DNA of 64,000 bases. Source: Candidatus Methylophosphatis haderslevensis. GTDB taxonomy: Bacteria; Pseudomonadota; Gammaproteobacteria; Burkholderiales; Rhodocyclaceae. Made by a program: the position numbers and the translations under genes. The DNA lies in contig JADJSA010000018.1 of the NCBI GenBank assembly GCA_016711925.1, forward strand, positions 62,001-126,000. Reading direction: 5' to 3'. Position 1 is the first letter of the stretch. The number at the start of each line of letters is the position of its first letter. The notes under the pieces are model-generated. The model did no database searches, was not told the DNA's origin, and was given only the letters and a program-made list of their open reading frames with translations. Positions 36,759 through 51,061 of the stretch are shown piece by piece.

Positions 36759-37256
36759 ATGCAGACAGCGGTTTCTTACGCGGCGATCGTCCCCTTGCCG
36801 CACGGCGCGGTCGGCGTGCGCTGTACGCCGGGGCTGGTTACCGGACTGGATTTCCTGCCAGCGCAGCCCGGACTGGCGCCAGCCGGTGCGCTGGCCGGCG
36901 AGGCGGTGCGCCAGTTGCGCGCCTGGCTCGATGACCCGGAGTTTCGTTTCGATCTGCCGCTGGCACCGGCCGGCAGCCCTTTTCGGCAGCGTGTCTGGCA
37001 GGCGATCGCGGCCATCCCGCGCGGCCAGCCGCTGACTTATGGCGAGCTTGCCCGGCGGCTGGATTCGGCAGCGCGTGCGGTCGGCCAGGCATGTGGCGCC
37101 AACCCCTACCCTATCGTCGTGCCGTGCCATCGTGTCGTCGCCACGCGCGGGGGATTGAACGGCGGCCTCGGCGGTTTCGCCCATGCGACGCAGGGCTACC
37201 TGCTGGACATCAAGCGCTGGCTGCTGGAACGCGAAAGCCGTATCCCGATCGCTTGA
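36759..37256 (+). CDS. ogt: Methylated-DNA--protein-cysteine methyltransferase
   Basis: The 165-residue protein has the Ada/Ogt C-terminal fold with the suicide cysteine in IVVPCHRVVATRGGLNGGLG (C123), the helix FRQRVWQAIAAIPRGQPLTY and arginine finger region SAARAVGQACGANPYP. It transfers alkyl groups from O6-alkylguanine to Cys. The N-terminal domain is short, as in Ogt rather than Ada. Start 36759 was chosen over 36720 because the earlier stretch is not conserved-looking. Confidence 0.92.
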   Translation: MQTAVSYAAIVPLPHGAVGVRCTPGLVTGLDFLPAQPGLAPAGALAGEAVRQLRAWLDDPEFRFDLPLAPAGSPFRQRVWQAIAAIPRGQPLTYGELARRLDSAARAVGQACGANPYPIVVPCHRVVATRGGLNGGLGGFAHATQGYLLDIKRWLLERESRIPIA

Positions 37257-37323
37257 GCAGCGTCAACACGCCGGTCCGGCGCGTTGGGCATAGTGCAGCA
37301 ATCGTCCGCAAGGGGGACTCGTC

Positions 37324-37815
37324 ATGAACAAGCCCGACCACGCGCCGGAAACGCCGGCCACCAAGTTCCTGCACTCGCACCGCATCGCCCACTCGAACCA
37401 CCTCTACAACTACGAAGAAAACGGCGGGACGCGGATTTCGGCGCGCGAACTCAATGTGGACGAGCACGCAGTGGTGAAGACGCTGGTCATGGAGGACGAG
37501 ACAAAAAAGCCGCTGATCGTTCTGATGCACGGCGACCGCAAGGTGTCGACCAAGGAACTGGCGCGGCAGATCGGCGTCAAGCATGTCGAGACCTGCGAAC
37601 CGGAAACCGCGCAGCGGCACACCGGCTACATGGTCGGGGGAACCAGCCCTTTCGGCACCAAGAAGTCCCTGCCGATCTACGTCGAGAAATCGATCGTCAA
37701 TCTGCCGCTGATCTACATCAACGGCGGGCGCCGCGGTTACCTGGTCGGCGTGCACCCGCACGACCTGATGCAGGCGCTCAAGCCGACACTGGTCGAGTGC
37801 GCCCAGCGCGACTGA
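37324..37815 (+). CDS. ybaK: YbaK/EbsC-type Cys-tRNA(Pro) deacylase
   Basis: The 163-residue protein shows the INS-domain pattern HAVVKTLVMEDETKKPLIVL with the key lysine, and GYMVGGTSPFGTKKSLPIYV with the GGxSP(F)G loop. Its family hydrolyses mischarged Cys-tRNA(Pro) in trans. A ribosome-like AAGGGGG lies about 6 bases before the ATG. It converges with folB, stops 6 bp apart. Confidence 0.9.
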   Translation: MNKPDHAPETPATKFLHSHRIAHSNHLYNYEENGGTRISARELNVDEHAVVKTLVMEDETKKPLIVLMHGDRKVSTKELARQIGVKHVETCEPETAQRHTGYMVGGTSPFGTKKSLPIYVEKSIVNLPLIYINGGRRGYLVGVHPHDLMQALKPTLVECAQRD

Positions 37816-37821
37816 TCGAAC

Positions 37822-38181
37822 TCAAACCGGCTTGTCGCGGCCGCGCTCGATGAACACGCCGACGCGCCGAACGTCTTTCATGATGCCGGCCTTGGCGATC
37901 GAGATCTTGACCCACGGCGCCTTGAACTCGTCGAACATCAGCTTGACGATGTGCTCGCCCAGCGTCTCGAGCAGGTTGAAGCGCGTCTTGTCGAGTTCGG
38001 CACGGATGCGGTTGATCACTGCGTCGTAGCCGATGGTGTCGGCGATGTCGTCGTTCTCGGCCGCCGCATCGGGCACACCGAAGGTCAGGTCGATCTGCAG
38101 CATCTGCGGGGCGGCCTTTTCGCGCTCGAAGATGCCGACCCAGGCCATCGCCCGCAGGTCTTCGATGAAAATGAAATCCAT
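37822..38181 (-). CDS. folB: Dihydroneopterin aldolase
   Basis: The 119-residue protein begins MDFIFIEDLRAMAWVGIFER, with the family glutamate and tyrosine-equivalent region, and has ETLGEHIVKLMF and the catalytic lysine region WVKISIAKAGIMKDVRRVGV. It cleaves dihydroneopterin to 6-hydroxymethyl-dihydropterin and glycolaldehyde in folate synthesis. It is divergent from plsY, a frequent arrangement in proteobacteria. Confidence 0.92.
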   Translation of the reverse strand: MDFIFIEDLRAMAWVGIFEREKAAPQMLQIDLTFGVPDAAAENDDIADTIGYDAVINRIRAELDKTRFNLLETLGEHIVKLMFDEFKAPWVKISIAKAGIMKDVRRVGVFIERGRDKPV

Positions 38182-38266
38182 GCTGCCGCCCCTTCGTCGC
38201 GGCCACCGGCGACAGCCGGCCCGCCTGATAGAATTCGCGCCATTCTAAGGCCAGCCGGTCACCGCA

Positions 38267-38899
38267 ATGATTCTGTCGCTGTTTCTCGTCGTCGCCTATC
38301 TGATCGGTTCGGTACCCTTCGCGGTGCTGGTCAGCCGGGCGTTCGGTCTGGCCGACCCGCGCAGCTTCGGTTCCGGCAACCCGGGCGCGACCAATGTGCT
38401 GCGATCCGGCAACAAGAAGGCGGCGCTGCTGACGCTGTTCGGCGATGCCGCCAAGGGCGCGCTCGCGGTGGTGCTGGCGCGTGCGTTCGGGCCGCAGTGG
38501 TTCGATGCGGCCACGCTGCCGCTGGTTGTCGCACTGGCCGGGTTGACGGCATTCGTCGGCCACGTGTTTCCGCTGTTCCTCGGTTTCAAGGGCGGCAAGG
38601 GCGTGGCGACAGCCGCCGGCGTGCTGCTGGCACTCAACCCGTGGCTGGGGCTGGGCACCCTGCTGGCGTGGCTGGTGGTTGCGGTGCTGACACGCTACTC
38701 GTCGCTGGCCTCGGTATGTGCCGGCGTATTTGCGCCGCTGGCCGCGGTGTGGGTGTTCGGCATTCGGGAAGAGATTCTCGGCATCGTCGCCATGTCGGCG
38801 CTCCTGATCTGGCGCCACGCCGGCAATATCCAGCGCCTGCTCGCCGGCACCGAAGGCAGGATCGGCGAGAAGAAGTCGCCATCCTCGCCCCCGCGCTGA
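38267..38899 (+). CDS. plsY: Glycerol-3-phosphate acyltransferase PlsY
   Basis: The 210-residue membrane protein has five TM helices and the three PlsY motifs: FGSGNPGATNVLRSGNKKAA, HVFPLFLGFKGGKGVATAAG and the region before the end (WRHAGNIQRLLAGTE). It acylates glycerol-3-phosphate from acyl phosphate at the inner membrane. It ends only 4 bp before the convergent tsaD stop. Confidence 0.95.
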   Translation: MILSLFLVVAYLIGSVPFAVLVSRAFGLADPRSFGSGNPGATNVLRSGNKKAALLTLFGDAAKGALAVVLARAFGPQWFDAATLPLVVALAGLTAFVGHVFPLFLGFKGGKGVATAAGVLLALNPWLGLGTLLAWLVVAVLTRYSSLASVCAGVFAPLAAVWVFGIREEILGIVAMSALLIWRHAGNIQRLLAGTEGRIGEKKSPSSPPR

Positions 38900-38903
38900 A
38901 AAT

Positions 38904-39917
38904 TCAGGAAAGCGACGACAGGGGCCAGCGCGGCTTGACCGCAAAGGCGCCGTCGCCGCGAACCTGTTCGCCCGCCTGCAGACGCAACGCGCCGGCCAGG
39001 GCGATCATCGCGCCGTTGTCGGTGCACAGTTCCAGTTCCGGATAGAAAACCCGGAAGCCTCGCAGCCCGCCGGCCGCATCGAGCCGGGCGCGCAGATGGC
39101 GGTTGGCGCCGACGCCGCCGGCAACGACCAGTTGATCGAGTTGACAGGCGGTCATGGCCGCCGTGGCCTTGGCCACCAGCACGTCGACCACCGCGGCCTG
39201 GAAATCGGCTGCCAGGTCGCAGCGATCGGTTTTCGACAGTGCTTTGTCCGTCGCCTGCAGCAGTACCGCCGTCTTGAGCCCGCTGAAGGAGAACGACAGG
39301 TCGCCCGAGTTGAGCATCGGCCGCGGCAGCTTGAAGCGCCCGGGGGCGCCAGATTCGGCCAGACGCGCCAGTTGCGGCCCGCCCGGGTAACCGAGCCCGA
39401 GCAGTTTGGCGGTCTTGTCGAAGGCCTCGCCGGCTGCATCGTCGAGGCTTTCGCCGAGCAACGCGTAATCGCCGACACCGCCGACCCGCATCAGTTGCGT
39501 GTGCCCGCCGGAGACGAGCAGGGCGACGAAAGGAAAGCGCGGCGGATCGGCCGAGAGCATCGGCGACAGCAAATGCCCTTCGAGATGGTGGATCGGCAAT
39601 GCCGGCACCCCGCGCGCGAGCGCCAGCGCCTCGGCTACGCTGGCGCCGACCAGCAGCGCACCGGCCAGCCCCGGCCCGGCGGTATAGGCGACGGCATCGA
39701 GATCAGCAAGGCCGCAACCTGCGTCGCGCAGCACCTTGCGAATCAGCGGCACCAGCCGCCGGATATGGTCGCGCGAGGCCAGTTCGGGCACCACGCCGCC
39801 GTATTCGGCATGCAGATCGACCTGCGTGTGCACGGCGTTGGCGCGCAGGCCGGCCGCGGTGTCGTAGAGGGCCACGCCAGTTTCATCGCAGGAGGATTCG
39901 ATACCCAGAACGCGCAT
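38904..39917 (-). CDS. tsaD: tRNA N6-threonylcarbamoyladenosine synthase TsaD
   Basis: The 337-residue protein begins MRVLGIESSCDETGVALYDT and has EYGGVVPELASRDHIRRLVP, the HLEGH iron-binding motif (IHHLEGHLLSP), LLVSGGHTQLM and a C-terminal nucleotide loop VVAGGVGANRHLR. With TsaB and TsaE it attaches threonylcarbamoyl to A37 of ANN-decoding tRNAs. It is divergent from rpsU, as in most proteobacteria. Confidence 0.95.
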   Translation of the reverse strand: MRVLGIESSCDETGVALYDTAAGLRANAVHTQVDLHAEYGGVVPELASRDHIRRLVPLIRKVLRDAGCGLADLDAVAYTAGPGLAGALLVGASVAEALALARGVPALPIHHLEGHLLSPMLSADPPRFPFVALLVSGGHTQLMRVGGVGDYALLGESLDDAAGEAFDKTAKLLGLGYPGGPQLARLAESGAPGRFKLPRPMLNSGDLSFSFSGLKTAVLLQATDKALSKTDRCDLAADFQAAVVDVLVAKATAAMTACQLDQLVVAGGVGANRHLRARLDAAGGLRGFRVFYPELELCTDNGAMIALAGALRLQAGEQVRGDGAFAVKPRWPLSSLS

Positions 39918-39968
39918 GGCAAGGACGCGGTGGCAAAAGCGGCATTCTACGCGACCCGAACGCGGGAC

Positions 39969-39997
39969 TTGGCGCGGCAAACGATCCCGGATATACT
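39969..39997 (+). promoter_or_regulatory. Sigma-70 promoter of the rpsU operon
   Basis: TTGGCG (39969-39974), 17-bp spacer, TATACT (39992-39997), about 38 bp before the rpsU ATG and 50 bp from the divergent tsaD start. It is the best vegetative promoter match in this part of the window. Confidence 0.75.
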
Positions 39998-40034
39998 GCT
40001 TGGCTTTCCGCTCACCGCAAGTCAAGGAATACGA

Positions 40035-40247
40035 ATGCCGGGTATTCGCCTCAAGGAAAACGAGCCGTTCGAAGTGGCGATTCGCCGCTTCAAGCGCACC
40101 ATTGAAAAAGCTGGCGTGCTGACCGAGTTGCGCTCGCGCGAGTTCTATGAAAAGCCGACCGCCGAGCGCAAGCGCAAGCTGGCGGCCGCCGTGAAGCGCC
40201 ATCACAAGCGCATCCGCAGCCAGATGCTGCCGCCGAAACTTTACTAA
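40035..40247 (+). CDS. rpsU: 30S ribosomal protein S21
   Basis: The 70-residue basic protein (MPGIRLKENEPFEVAIRRFK, then RTIEKAGVLTELRSREFYEK) is S21 of full length, with a C-terminal basic tail KRHHKRIRSQMLPPKLY. AAGGAAT precedes the ATG. It heads the macromolecular synthesis operon. A terminator-like hairpin follows at 40273, so rpsU can be expressed in excess over downstream genes. Confidence 0.97.
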   Translation: MPGIRLKENEPFEVAIRRFKRTIEKAGVLTELRSREFYEKPTAERKRKLAAAVKRHHKRIRSQMLPPKLY

Positions 40248-40272
40248 GCCACAGCCGGGAATCGTTTCCATG

Positions 40273-40310
40273 GCCTGCCCCGCAATGCGCGGCGCAGGCT
40301 GTTTGTTTTT
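40273..40310 (+). terminator. Intrinsic terminator / attenuator between rpsU and yqeY
   Basis: GCCTGC and GCAGGC (40273-40278 with 40294-40299) close a stem with an inner CCGC/GCGG pairing. TGTTTGTTTTT follows immediately. Incomplete termination here would set the ratio of S21 to primase and sigma factor, as known for the E. coli operon. Confidence 0.75.
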
Positions 40311-40340
40311 ATCCGCCGCCGTTTCGATGGGGAATTGCGC

Positions 40341-40790
40341 ATGAGCCTCAAGCAGCAGATCAACGAAGACATGAAATCCGCGATGCGCGCGCGGGACGCG
40401 GCGCGCCTTTCGGCGATCCGCCTGTTGATGGCGGCGATCAAGCAACGCGAGGTGGATGATCGCATCGAACTCGACGATGCGGCGGTGGTTGCGGTGATCG
40501 ACAAGATGCTCAAGCAACGGCGCGACTCCATCAGCCAGTACGAAGCCGCCAAGCGGCACGATCTGGCCGATGCCGAGAAAGCCGAGATCGCGGTGCTGAG
40601 CGCCTACATGCCGAAAGCACTGAGCGCCGAGGAGGTTGCGGCCGAAATCGCCGCTGCGATCACGCAGACCGGCGCCGCCGCGCCGTCGGACATCGGCAAG
40701 GTGATGGGCGTGCTCAAGGGAAAACTGGCTGGCCGCACCGACATGAGCCAGGTTTCCGGCCTGGTCAAGCAGGCGCTGAGCAAGGGCTAA
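40341..40790 (+). CDS. yqeY: GatB/YqeY domain protein
   Basis: The 149-residue helical protein begins MSLKQQINEDMKSAMRARDA and contains RLSAIRLLMAAIKQREVDDR and the conserved C-terminal part SDIGKVMGVLKGKLAGRTDM. It corresponds to the C-terminal tRNA-binding domain of GatB as a free protein. Its function is not settled. Placement between rpsU and dnaG is standard in betaproteobacteria. An in-frame start 6 bases upstream is possible. Confidence 0.92.
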   Translation: MSLKQQINEDMKSAMRARDAARLSAIRLLMAAIKQREVDDRIELDDAAVVAVIDKMLKQRRDSISQYEAAKRHDLADAEKAEIAVLSAYMPKALSAEEVAAEIAAAITQTGAAAPSDIGKVMGVLKGKLAGRTDMSQVSGLVKQALSKG

Positions 40791-40844
40791 CTTTCGGCGT
40801 TCGGGTCGCGCCGCATCATTCCGGGCATTCCGTCGAGGCTTGCC

Positions 40845-40850
40845 TATAAT
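40845..40850 (+). promoter_or_regulatory. Consensus -10 box before dnaG
   Basis: A perfect TATAAT lies 49 bp before the dnaG start. No good -35 element was found at the right distance, so an internal promoter is possible but weak. Confidence 0.35.
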
Positions 40851-40898
40851 GAGGCAGGGCCTCTCGACGGGGCCCGCTCCTTAAGGTGAGACAGGGCG

Positions 40899-42707
40899 TT
40901 GATCCCGCAGTCGTTTATCCAGGAACTGCTGAGCAGAGTCGACGTAGTCGAGGTGATCGACCGGCTCGTGCCGCTCAAGAAGGCCGGGGCGAACTACGCC
41001 GCATGCTGCCCGTTCCACGCCGAAAAATCGCCCTCCTTTACTGTCAGTCCGACCAAGCAGTTCTACCACTGCTTCGGCTGCGGCGCCCACGGCAGCGCGA
41101 TCGGCTTCCTGATGGAGTATTCCGGGCTGTCCTACCCGGAGGCGATTCGCGAACTCGCCGGACAGATCGGCCTGAACGTGCCCGAGGACGAATCCGCGAC
41201 GCGAACGGCGAAGCCCGACACCAGTTCGCTAAGCGAAACCATGGCGCGCGCGGCGAAGTTCTACCGCGAGCAACTCAAGTCCAGCGCCAGGGCTGTGGAT
41301 TACCTGAAACGGCGCGGCCTCACCGGCGAGATTGCGGCGCAGTTCGGGCTCGGCTACGCGCCGGACGCCTGGCAGGGCCTGGAAGCGGTATTTGCCGACT
41401 ACGGCGCCAGGGAACTTCTGGAAGCCGGGCTGGTGATCGAAAACGACCAGGGGCGGCGCTACGACCGTTTCCGCGACCGAATCATGTTCCCGATCCAGGA
41501 CCAGCGCGGCAACGTGATCGGTTTCGGCGGACGGGTGATCGACCAGGGCGAGCCCAAGTATCTGAATTCGCCCGAAACGCCGCTGTTCGAGAAGGGCCGC
41601 GAGTTGTACGGGCTGACCCAGGCGCGGGCCGCGATCCGCGACGTGGACAGCGTGATCGTGGTCGAAGGCTATATGGATGTGGTCGCGCTCGCCCAGCATG
41701 GCGTGCCTAACGCCGTCGCGACGCTGGGTACCGCGACCACCGGCACGCATGTGCAAAAGCTGCTGCGCCAAGCAGACCGCGTGATCTTCTGTTTCGACGG
41801 CGACATTGCCGGCCGCAAAGCGGCCTGGCGCGCACTCGAGGCCAGCTTGGAACAACTTGCAGACGACAAGACCGTCTGCTTTTTGTTTCTGCCTTCGGAG
41901 CACGACCCGGATTCCTTCATCCGCGAACGCGGCCGCGACGCGTTCAATGCCGAAGCCGCGCGCGCCGTGCCGCTTGCCGGATTTCTCATGCGCGAATTGC
42001 TCGGCCGCCACGACATCGCGAGCGCCGAGGGCCGCGCCGGACTGCTTCACGACGCCAAACCGCTGATCGGCCGGGTGCAGGCGCCGCTGTTGCGTCTGGC
42101 GATGGTCAAGGAACTGGCCGCCGCCAGCGGCTTCAGCCAGCCCGAGGTGGAATCCTCGCTCGGACTCAAGCCCTCGGTCCCGCCGTGGTCGCGCAATCCG
42201 CGTGCGGCGACCCGTGCCGCGCCGAAACACGCGCCGTCCCTGTCGCGCACCTTGCTCAAATTGATCGTGCATCAACCTGAACTCGCGGCGCGACTGCCTT
42301 TCGAACTGATACCGCAGGATCGCATCGAGACGCCGTTGCTGGGCGCCATTGCCGATGCGGTGTCGGTGGGCGATATCGGGCGGGGATCGCCGGCCATGCT
42401 GCTGGAACACTTCCGCCAGACGTCGCATGCAAGCTTGCTCGGCGACATCGCCCATGAACTGGTCGACGACCCGTTCGAGGAAAGCGCAATCGAGCCGCTG
42501 TTCTGCGACCTGCTCGACGGTCTGCGCGAGCAGGCGCGCGGCGGCGAATTTCGCAAGTTGCAGGAGAAACTTGCCGGTGGCCGTCTCGACCCGCACGAAC
42601 TCGCCCGCTATCGGGAGCTTCTCACGCAAAAACAGAAACTTGGCTCTGGACAATCTGGGCCGCAAGAAGATAGAATTGCAGGTTTTTCCGACTCTTCGGC
42701 GACTTAG
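40899..42707 (+). CDS. dnaG: DNA primase
   Basis: The 602-residue protein starts at a TTG with AAGGTGA 8-14 bases upstream. It has the CHC2 zinc finger (CCPFHAEKSPSFTVSPTKQF, then YHCFGCGAHG), the TOPRIM core (VIVVEGYMDVVALAQHGV, FCFDGDIAGRKAAWRAL with the metal-binding acidic residues) and a C-terminal DnaB-interacting helical domain from about 430. It lays RNA primers for replication. Non-ATG starts are common for dnaG and keep its level low. Confidence 0.95.
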   Translation: MIPQSFIQELLSRVDVVEVIDRLVPLKKAGANYAACCPFHAEKSPSFTVSPTKQFYHCFGCGAHGSAIGFLMEYSGLSYPEAIRELAGQIGLNVPEDESATRTAKPDTSSLSETMARAAKFYREQLKSSARAVDYLKRRGLTGEIAAQFGLGYAPDAWQGLEAVFADYGARELLEAGLVIENDQGRRYDRFRDRIMFPIQDQRGNVIGFGGRVIDQGEPKYLNSPETPLFEKGRELYGLTQARAAIRDVDSVIVVEGYMDVVALAQHGVPNAVATLGTATTGTHVQKLLRQADRVIFCFDGDIAGRKAAWRALEASLEQLADDKTVCFLFLPSEHDPDSFIRERGRDAFNAEAARAVPLAGFLMRELLGRHDIASAEGRAGLLHDAKPLIGRVQAPLLRLAMVKELAAASGFSQPEVESSLGLKPSVPPWSRNPRAATRAAPKHAPSLSRTLLKLIVHQPELAARLPFELIPQDRIETPLLGAIADAVSVGDIGRGSPAMLLEHFRQTSHASLLGDIAHELVDDPFEESAIEPLFCDLLDGLREQARGGEFRKLQEKLAGGRLDPHELARYRELLTQKQKLGSGQSGPQEDRIAGFSDSSAT

Positions 42708-42746
42708 CCGAACGCCGTCACCCACCCTCCAGTTTTGAGGAAAGCC

Positions 42747-44813
<2,067 letters not shown>

Positions 44814-44837
44814 GTTGCGGATTCTCGCTCAATGACG

Positions 44838-44862
44838 AACGGGCGCACGAGCGCCCGTTTTT
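44838..44862 (+). terminator. Rho-independent terminator after rpoD
   Basis: ACGGGCGC and GCGCCCGT pair around ACGA, followed by TTTTC. It closes the macromolecular synthesis operon 25 bp after the rpoD stop. Confidence 0.88.
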
Positions 44863-44906
44863 CTTCCGCCCGCCGCCGCGTCTGCTAAACTTCGCACCCT
44901 CTCACC

Positions 44907-44980
44907 GGGCCTGTAGCTCAGTCGGTTAGAGCAGAGGACTCATAATCCTTTGGTCGTCGGTTCGAGTCCGACCGGGCCCA
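44907..44980 (+). tRNA. tRNA with CAU anticodon, probably tRNA-Ile2
   Basis: A full cloverleaf folds: acceptor GGGCCTG with CGGGCCC, D-arm GCTC/GAGC, anticodon stem GAGGA/TCCTT with loop CTCATAA, variable TGGTC, T-arm GTCGG/CCGAC around TTCGAGT, and A73. CCA is not encoded. The TTTGGTCG variable/T-arm context and A73 resemble E. coli ileX, whose C34 is changed to lysidine by TilS to read AUA. An elongator tRNA-Met is the alternative. It lies 44 bp after the rpoD terminator. Confidence 0.9.
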
Positions 44981-45017
44981 TCCCTGCTCGCCAAATCTGC
45001 CCGGCGAGCCGCTCCGA

Positions 45018-45179
45018 TCACTGCTTGAGCCGGCGCATTGCCATCAGGCCGACGATTGCGAGCGCAGCGGCGATCAGGGCGGCGGTGCCGACCTCCGCCG
45101 CGGAAGACGAAAAGACCTTGTTGTATTCCTGCGCGAAGCGTTGGGACATGTACGTCAGCAGGGCGAAAAGCGGATCCAT
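45018..45179 (-). CDS. Small single-helix membrane protein (53 aa)
   Basis: An ATG at 45179 opens MDPLFALLTYMSQRFAQEYN, followed by KVFSSSAAEVG and one TM helix (GTAALIAAALAIVGLMAM) ending RRLKQ. The positive C-terminus predicts N-out, C-in topology. It sits alone between the tRNA gene and the signalling genes. It is short, and confidence rests only on its coherent membrane-protein pattern. Confidence 0.45.
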   Translation of the reverse strand: MDPLFALLTYMSQRFAQEYNKVFSSSAAEVGTAALIAAALAIVGLMAMRRLKQ

Positions 45180-45628
45180 TGCTTGATTCCTACGTGTGCC
45201 GCGGCGCGCCGCGATAGAGCGGACGGCGGCAAAGGGGGTGGCTTGCGGCGCAGGTTAGCTGACCGGGCATGCCCGCGCGGTGACCTGGGTCACGACCGGC
45301 CGAGCGCCGTCGAGTGAAAATCGACCGGGCTGCGAGCCGCGCCAGTCCTCGCCCCCAGACTATATGGCCCCAGGATCGCCTATCCATGCGGCTTGGCGGG
45401 CAGTGCCGCTGCGGACGCCCGTTGTGCATGGCCCGCAGGCAGTCGTGCCACGCAAGTTTATGCCGCACCAGTAGGTTTACGGGGCAAACCGGGCGTACAT
45501 TTGCAAACTGGTGGAGATTGCTGGCCGGTAAAGTCAGGTCGCCCGATGCCGTTATCCCGGAGACGCCAGCTCGGGCAAAAGAAGCGCGTCGGCAACAATC
45601 CAACCGCTCGAGCCAGCGGGAGAAAACC
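45180..45628. other. Upstream region of the HD-GYP gene
   Basis: The 449-bp gap has no convincing gene. It contains the inverted repeat GTGACC-TG-GGTCAC at 45280-45293, a CCATGCGG repeat at 45373 and GGTTT-ACGGGGC-AAACC at 45474-45490. The GTGACC palindrome could be a regulator site. Confidence 0.4.
45373..45401 (+). repeat. Intergenic CCATGCGG repeat, copy 9
   Basis: It reads GGATCGCCTATCCATGCGGC and then TTGGCGGGC, matching copies 3 and 8 over CGCCTATCCATGCGG. Confidence 0.6.
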
Positions 45629-46720
45629 ATGAGCATTCGCAACATCGTGATCATCGACGACACCGAGATCAACGTCCTCGTGATGGAGGCGCTGGTGGGT
45701 AAGGTCGACAACTGCCACGCCGTGCCATTCAGCGATCCGCTGCTGGCGCTGGAATGGTGCCGGGCACATGATCCCGATCTGCTGGTGGTCGATTACATGA
45801 TGCCGGGGCTCGACGGCATCGAGTTCATCCGCCTGCTGCGCAAGGAACCGGGCAAACTGCACACGCCGATACTGATGGTCACCGCCGATCACCAGAAAGA
45901 GGTGCGCTACCGCGCGCTCGAATCGGGCGCGACGGATTTTCTCACCAAGCCGCTCGACAGCATCGAGTTCGTTTCGCGGGTGCGCAACATGCTGGTGCTG
46001 CGCGACAGCCACCTGCTGCTGTCGGAGCGCAATCGCTCGCTGGCCGAAGAAGTGAGCAAGGCCACCGCAGAGATCATCAAGCGCGAGCGCGAAACGGTGC
46101 TGCGGCTGGCGCGCGCGGCGGAATTCCGCGATCCGGAAACCGGCGCCCACATCCTGCGCATGGCGCACTACTCGCGCCTGATCGCCGACCGGATGGGCCT
46201 GGATTCGGAGTTCCAGGATCTGCTGTTGCAGGCGGCGCCGATGCACGATGTCGGCAAACTCGGCACGCCCGACCAGATTCTGCTCAAGCCCGGCCGGCTG
46301 ACGCCCGAAGAGTTCGAGATCATGAAGCAGCACGCCTCGATCGGCTACGAAATCCTCAAGGACAGCAACAGCCCGATGCTGCAGATGGCGGCGCAGATCG
46401 CAAACTCGCACCACGAAAAATGGGATGGCAGCGGCTATCCGAACTGCCTGGCCGGGGCGGCCATCCCCCTGGTCGGACGCATCGTCGCGGTGGCTGACGT
46501 GTTCGACGCCCTGACTTCGGAACGTCCCTACAAGAAGGCGTGGACCGACGAGGAGGCCACCCGGCACATGCGCGAACAACGCGGCAAGCACTTCGATCCG
46601 GACTGCCTCGACGCCTTCCTCGGCAACTGGCCGGCGGTGCTCGAGATCAAGCACCGCTATCGTGACGACGAAGATTCGCTGTCGCTTGAACGGGCCACCG
46701 CAGCAGCGCTGGCCGCGTGA
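45629..46720 (+). CDS. Response regulator with HD-GYP phosphodiesterase output
   Basis: The 363-residue protein has a receiver domain (residues 5-120, phosphoacceptor D55 in LLVVDYMMPGLDG, conserved Lys in FLTKPLD). A helical linker follows, then an HD-GYP domain with MHDVGKLGTPD (H206-D207) and intact HHEKWDGSGYP (261-271). It should break down cyclic di-GMP when phosphorylated. AGCGGGAGA precedes the ATG. The hybrid kinase starts 24 bp downstream, so the two form one signalling operon. Confidence 0.93.
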   Translation: MSIRNIVIIDDTEINVLVMEALVGKVDNCHAVPFSDPLLALEWCRAHDPDLLVVDYMMPGLDGIEFIRLLRKEPGKLHTPILMVTADHQKEVRYRALESGATDFLTKPLDSIEFVSRVRNMLVLRDSHLLLSERNRSLAEEVSKATAEIIKRERETVLRLARAAEFRDPETGAHILRMAHYSRLIADRMGLDSEFQDLLLQAAPMHDVGKLGTPDQILLKPGRLTPEEFEIMKQHASIGYEILKDSNSPMLQMAAQIANSHHEKWDGSGYPNCLAGAAIPLVGRIVAVADVFDALTSERPYKKAWTDEEATRHMREQRGKHFDPDCLDAFLGNWPAVLEIKHRYRDDEDSLSLERATAAALAA

Positions 46721-46744
46721 TCGGCTGACGACAAGTCACTGGCC

Positions 46745-50641
<3,897 letters not shown>

Positions 50642-50645
50642 GTTT

Positions 50646-51032
50646 TCACGCCTTCTTCTGTATCAGTTCGACCTTGTAGCCGTCGGGATCCTGGACGAAG
50701 GCGATCACCGTCGTCCCGTGCTTCATCGGCCCCGCCTCGCGCACCACGACGCCGCCGCGGCGCTTGATTTCCTCGCACGCCTTGTAAGCGTCGTCGACTT
50801 CAATGGCCACATGGCCGTAGCCGGTCCCGATCTCGTAGGCAGTGGTATCCCAGTTGTGGGTCAGTTCGAGCACCGCGTTGGCCGATTCATCGCCATAGCC
50901 GACGAAAGCCAGGGTGAATCGTCCGTCAGGATAGTCGGCGCGCCGCAACTGGCGCATGCCGAGCACCTCGGTGTAAAAGGCAAGCGCACGATCTAGGTTG
51001 CCGACACGCAACATGGTATGAAGTATTCGCAT
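50646..51032 (-). CDS. gloA: Lactoylglutathione lyase (glyoxalase I)
   Basis: The 128-residue protein aligns by position with E. coli GlxI. All four metal ligands fall at identical numbers: His5 (MRILHTML), Glu56 (VLELTHN), His74 (YGHVAIEV) and Glu122 (GYKVELIQ). It therefore should be the Ni-dependent class that isomerises the methylglyoxal-glutathione adduct. GAGGAAT precedes the ATG. It converges with the hybrid kinase, ends 5 bp apart. Confidence 0.95.
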   Translation of the reverse strand: MRILHTMLRVGNLDRALAFYTEVLGMRQLRRADYPDGRFTLAFVGYGDESANAVLELTHNWDTTAYEIGTGYGHVAIEVDDAYKACEEIKRRGGVVVREAGPMKHGTTVIAFVQDPDGYKVELIQKKA

Positions 51033-51061
51033 GGCAATTCCTCCGCGGTGTGGCCCGGGTT

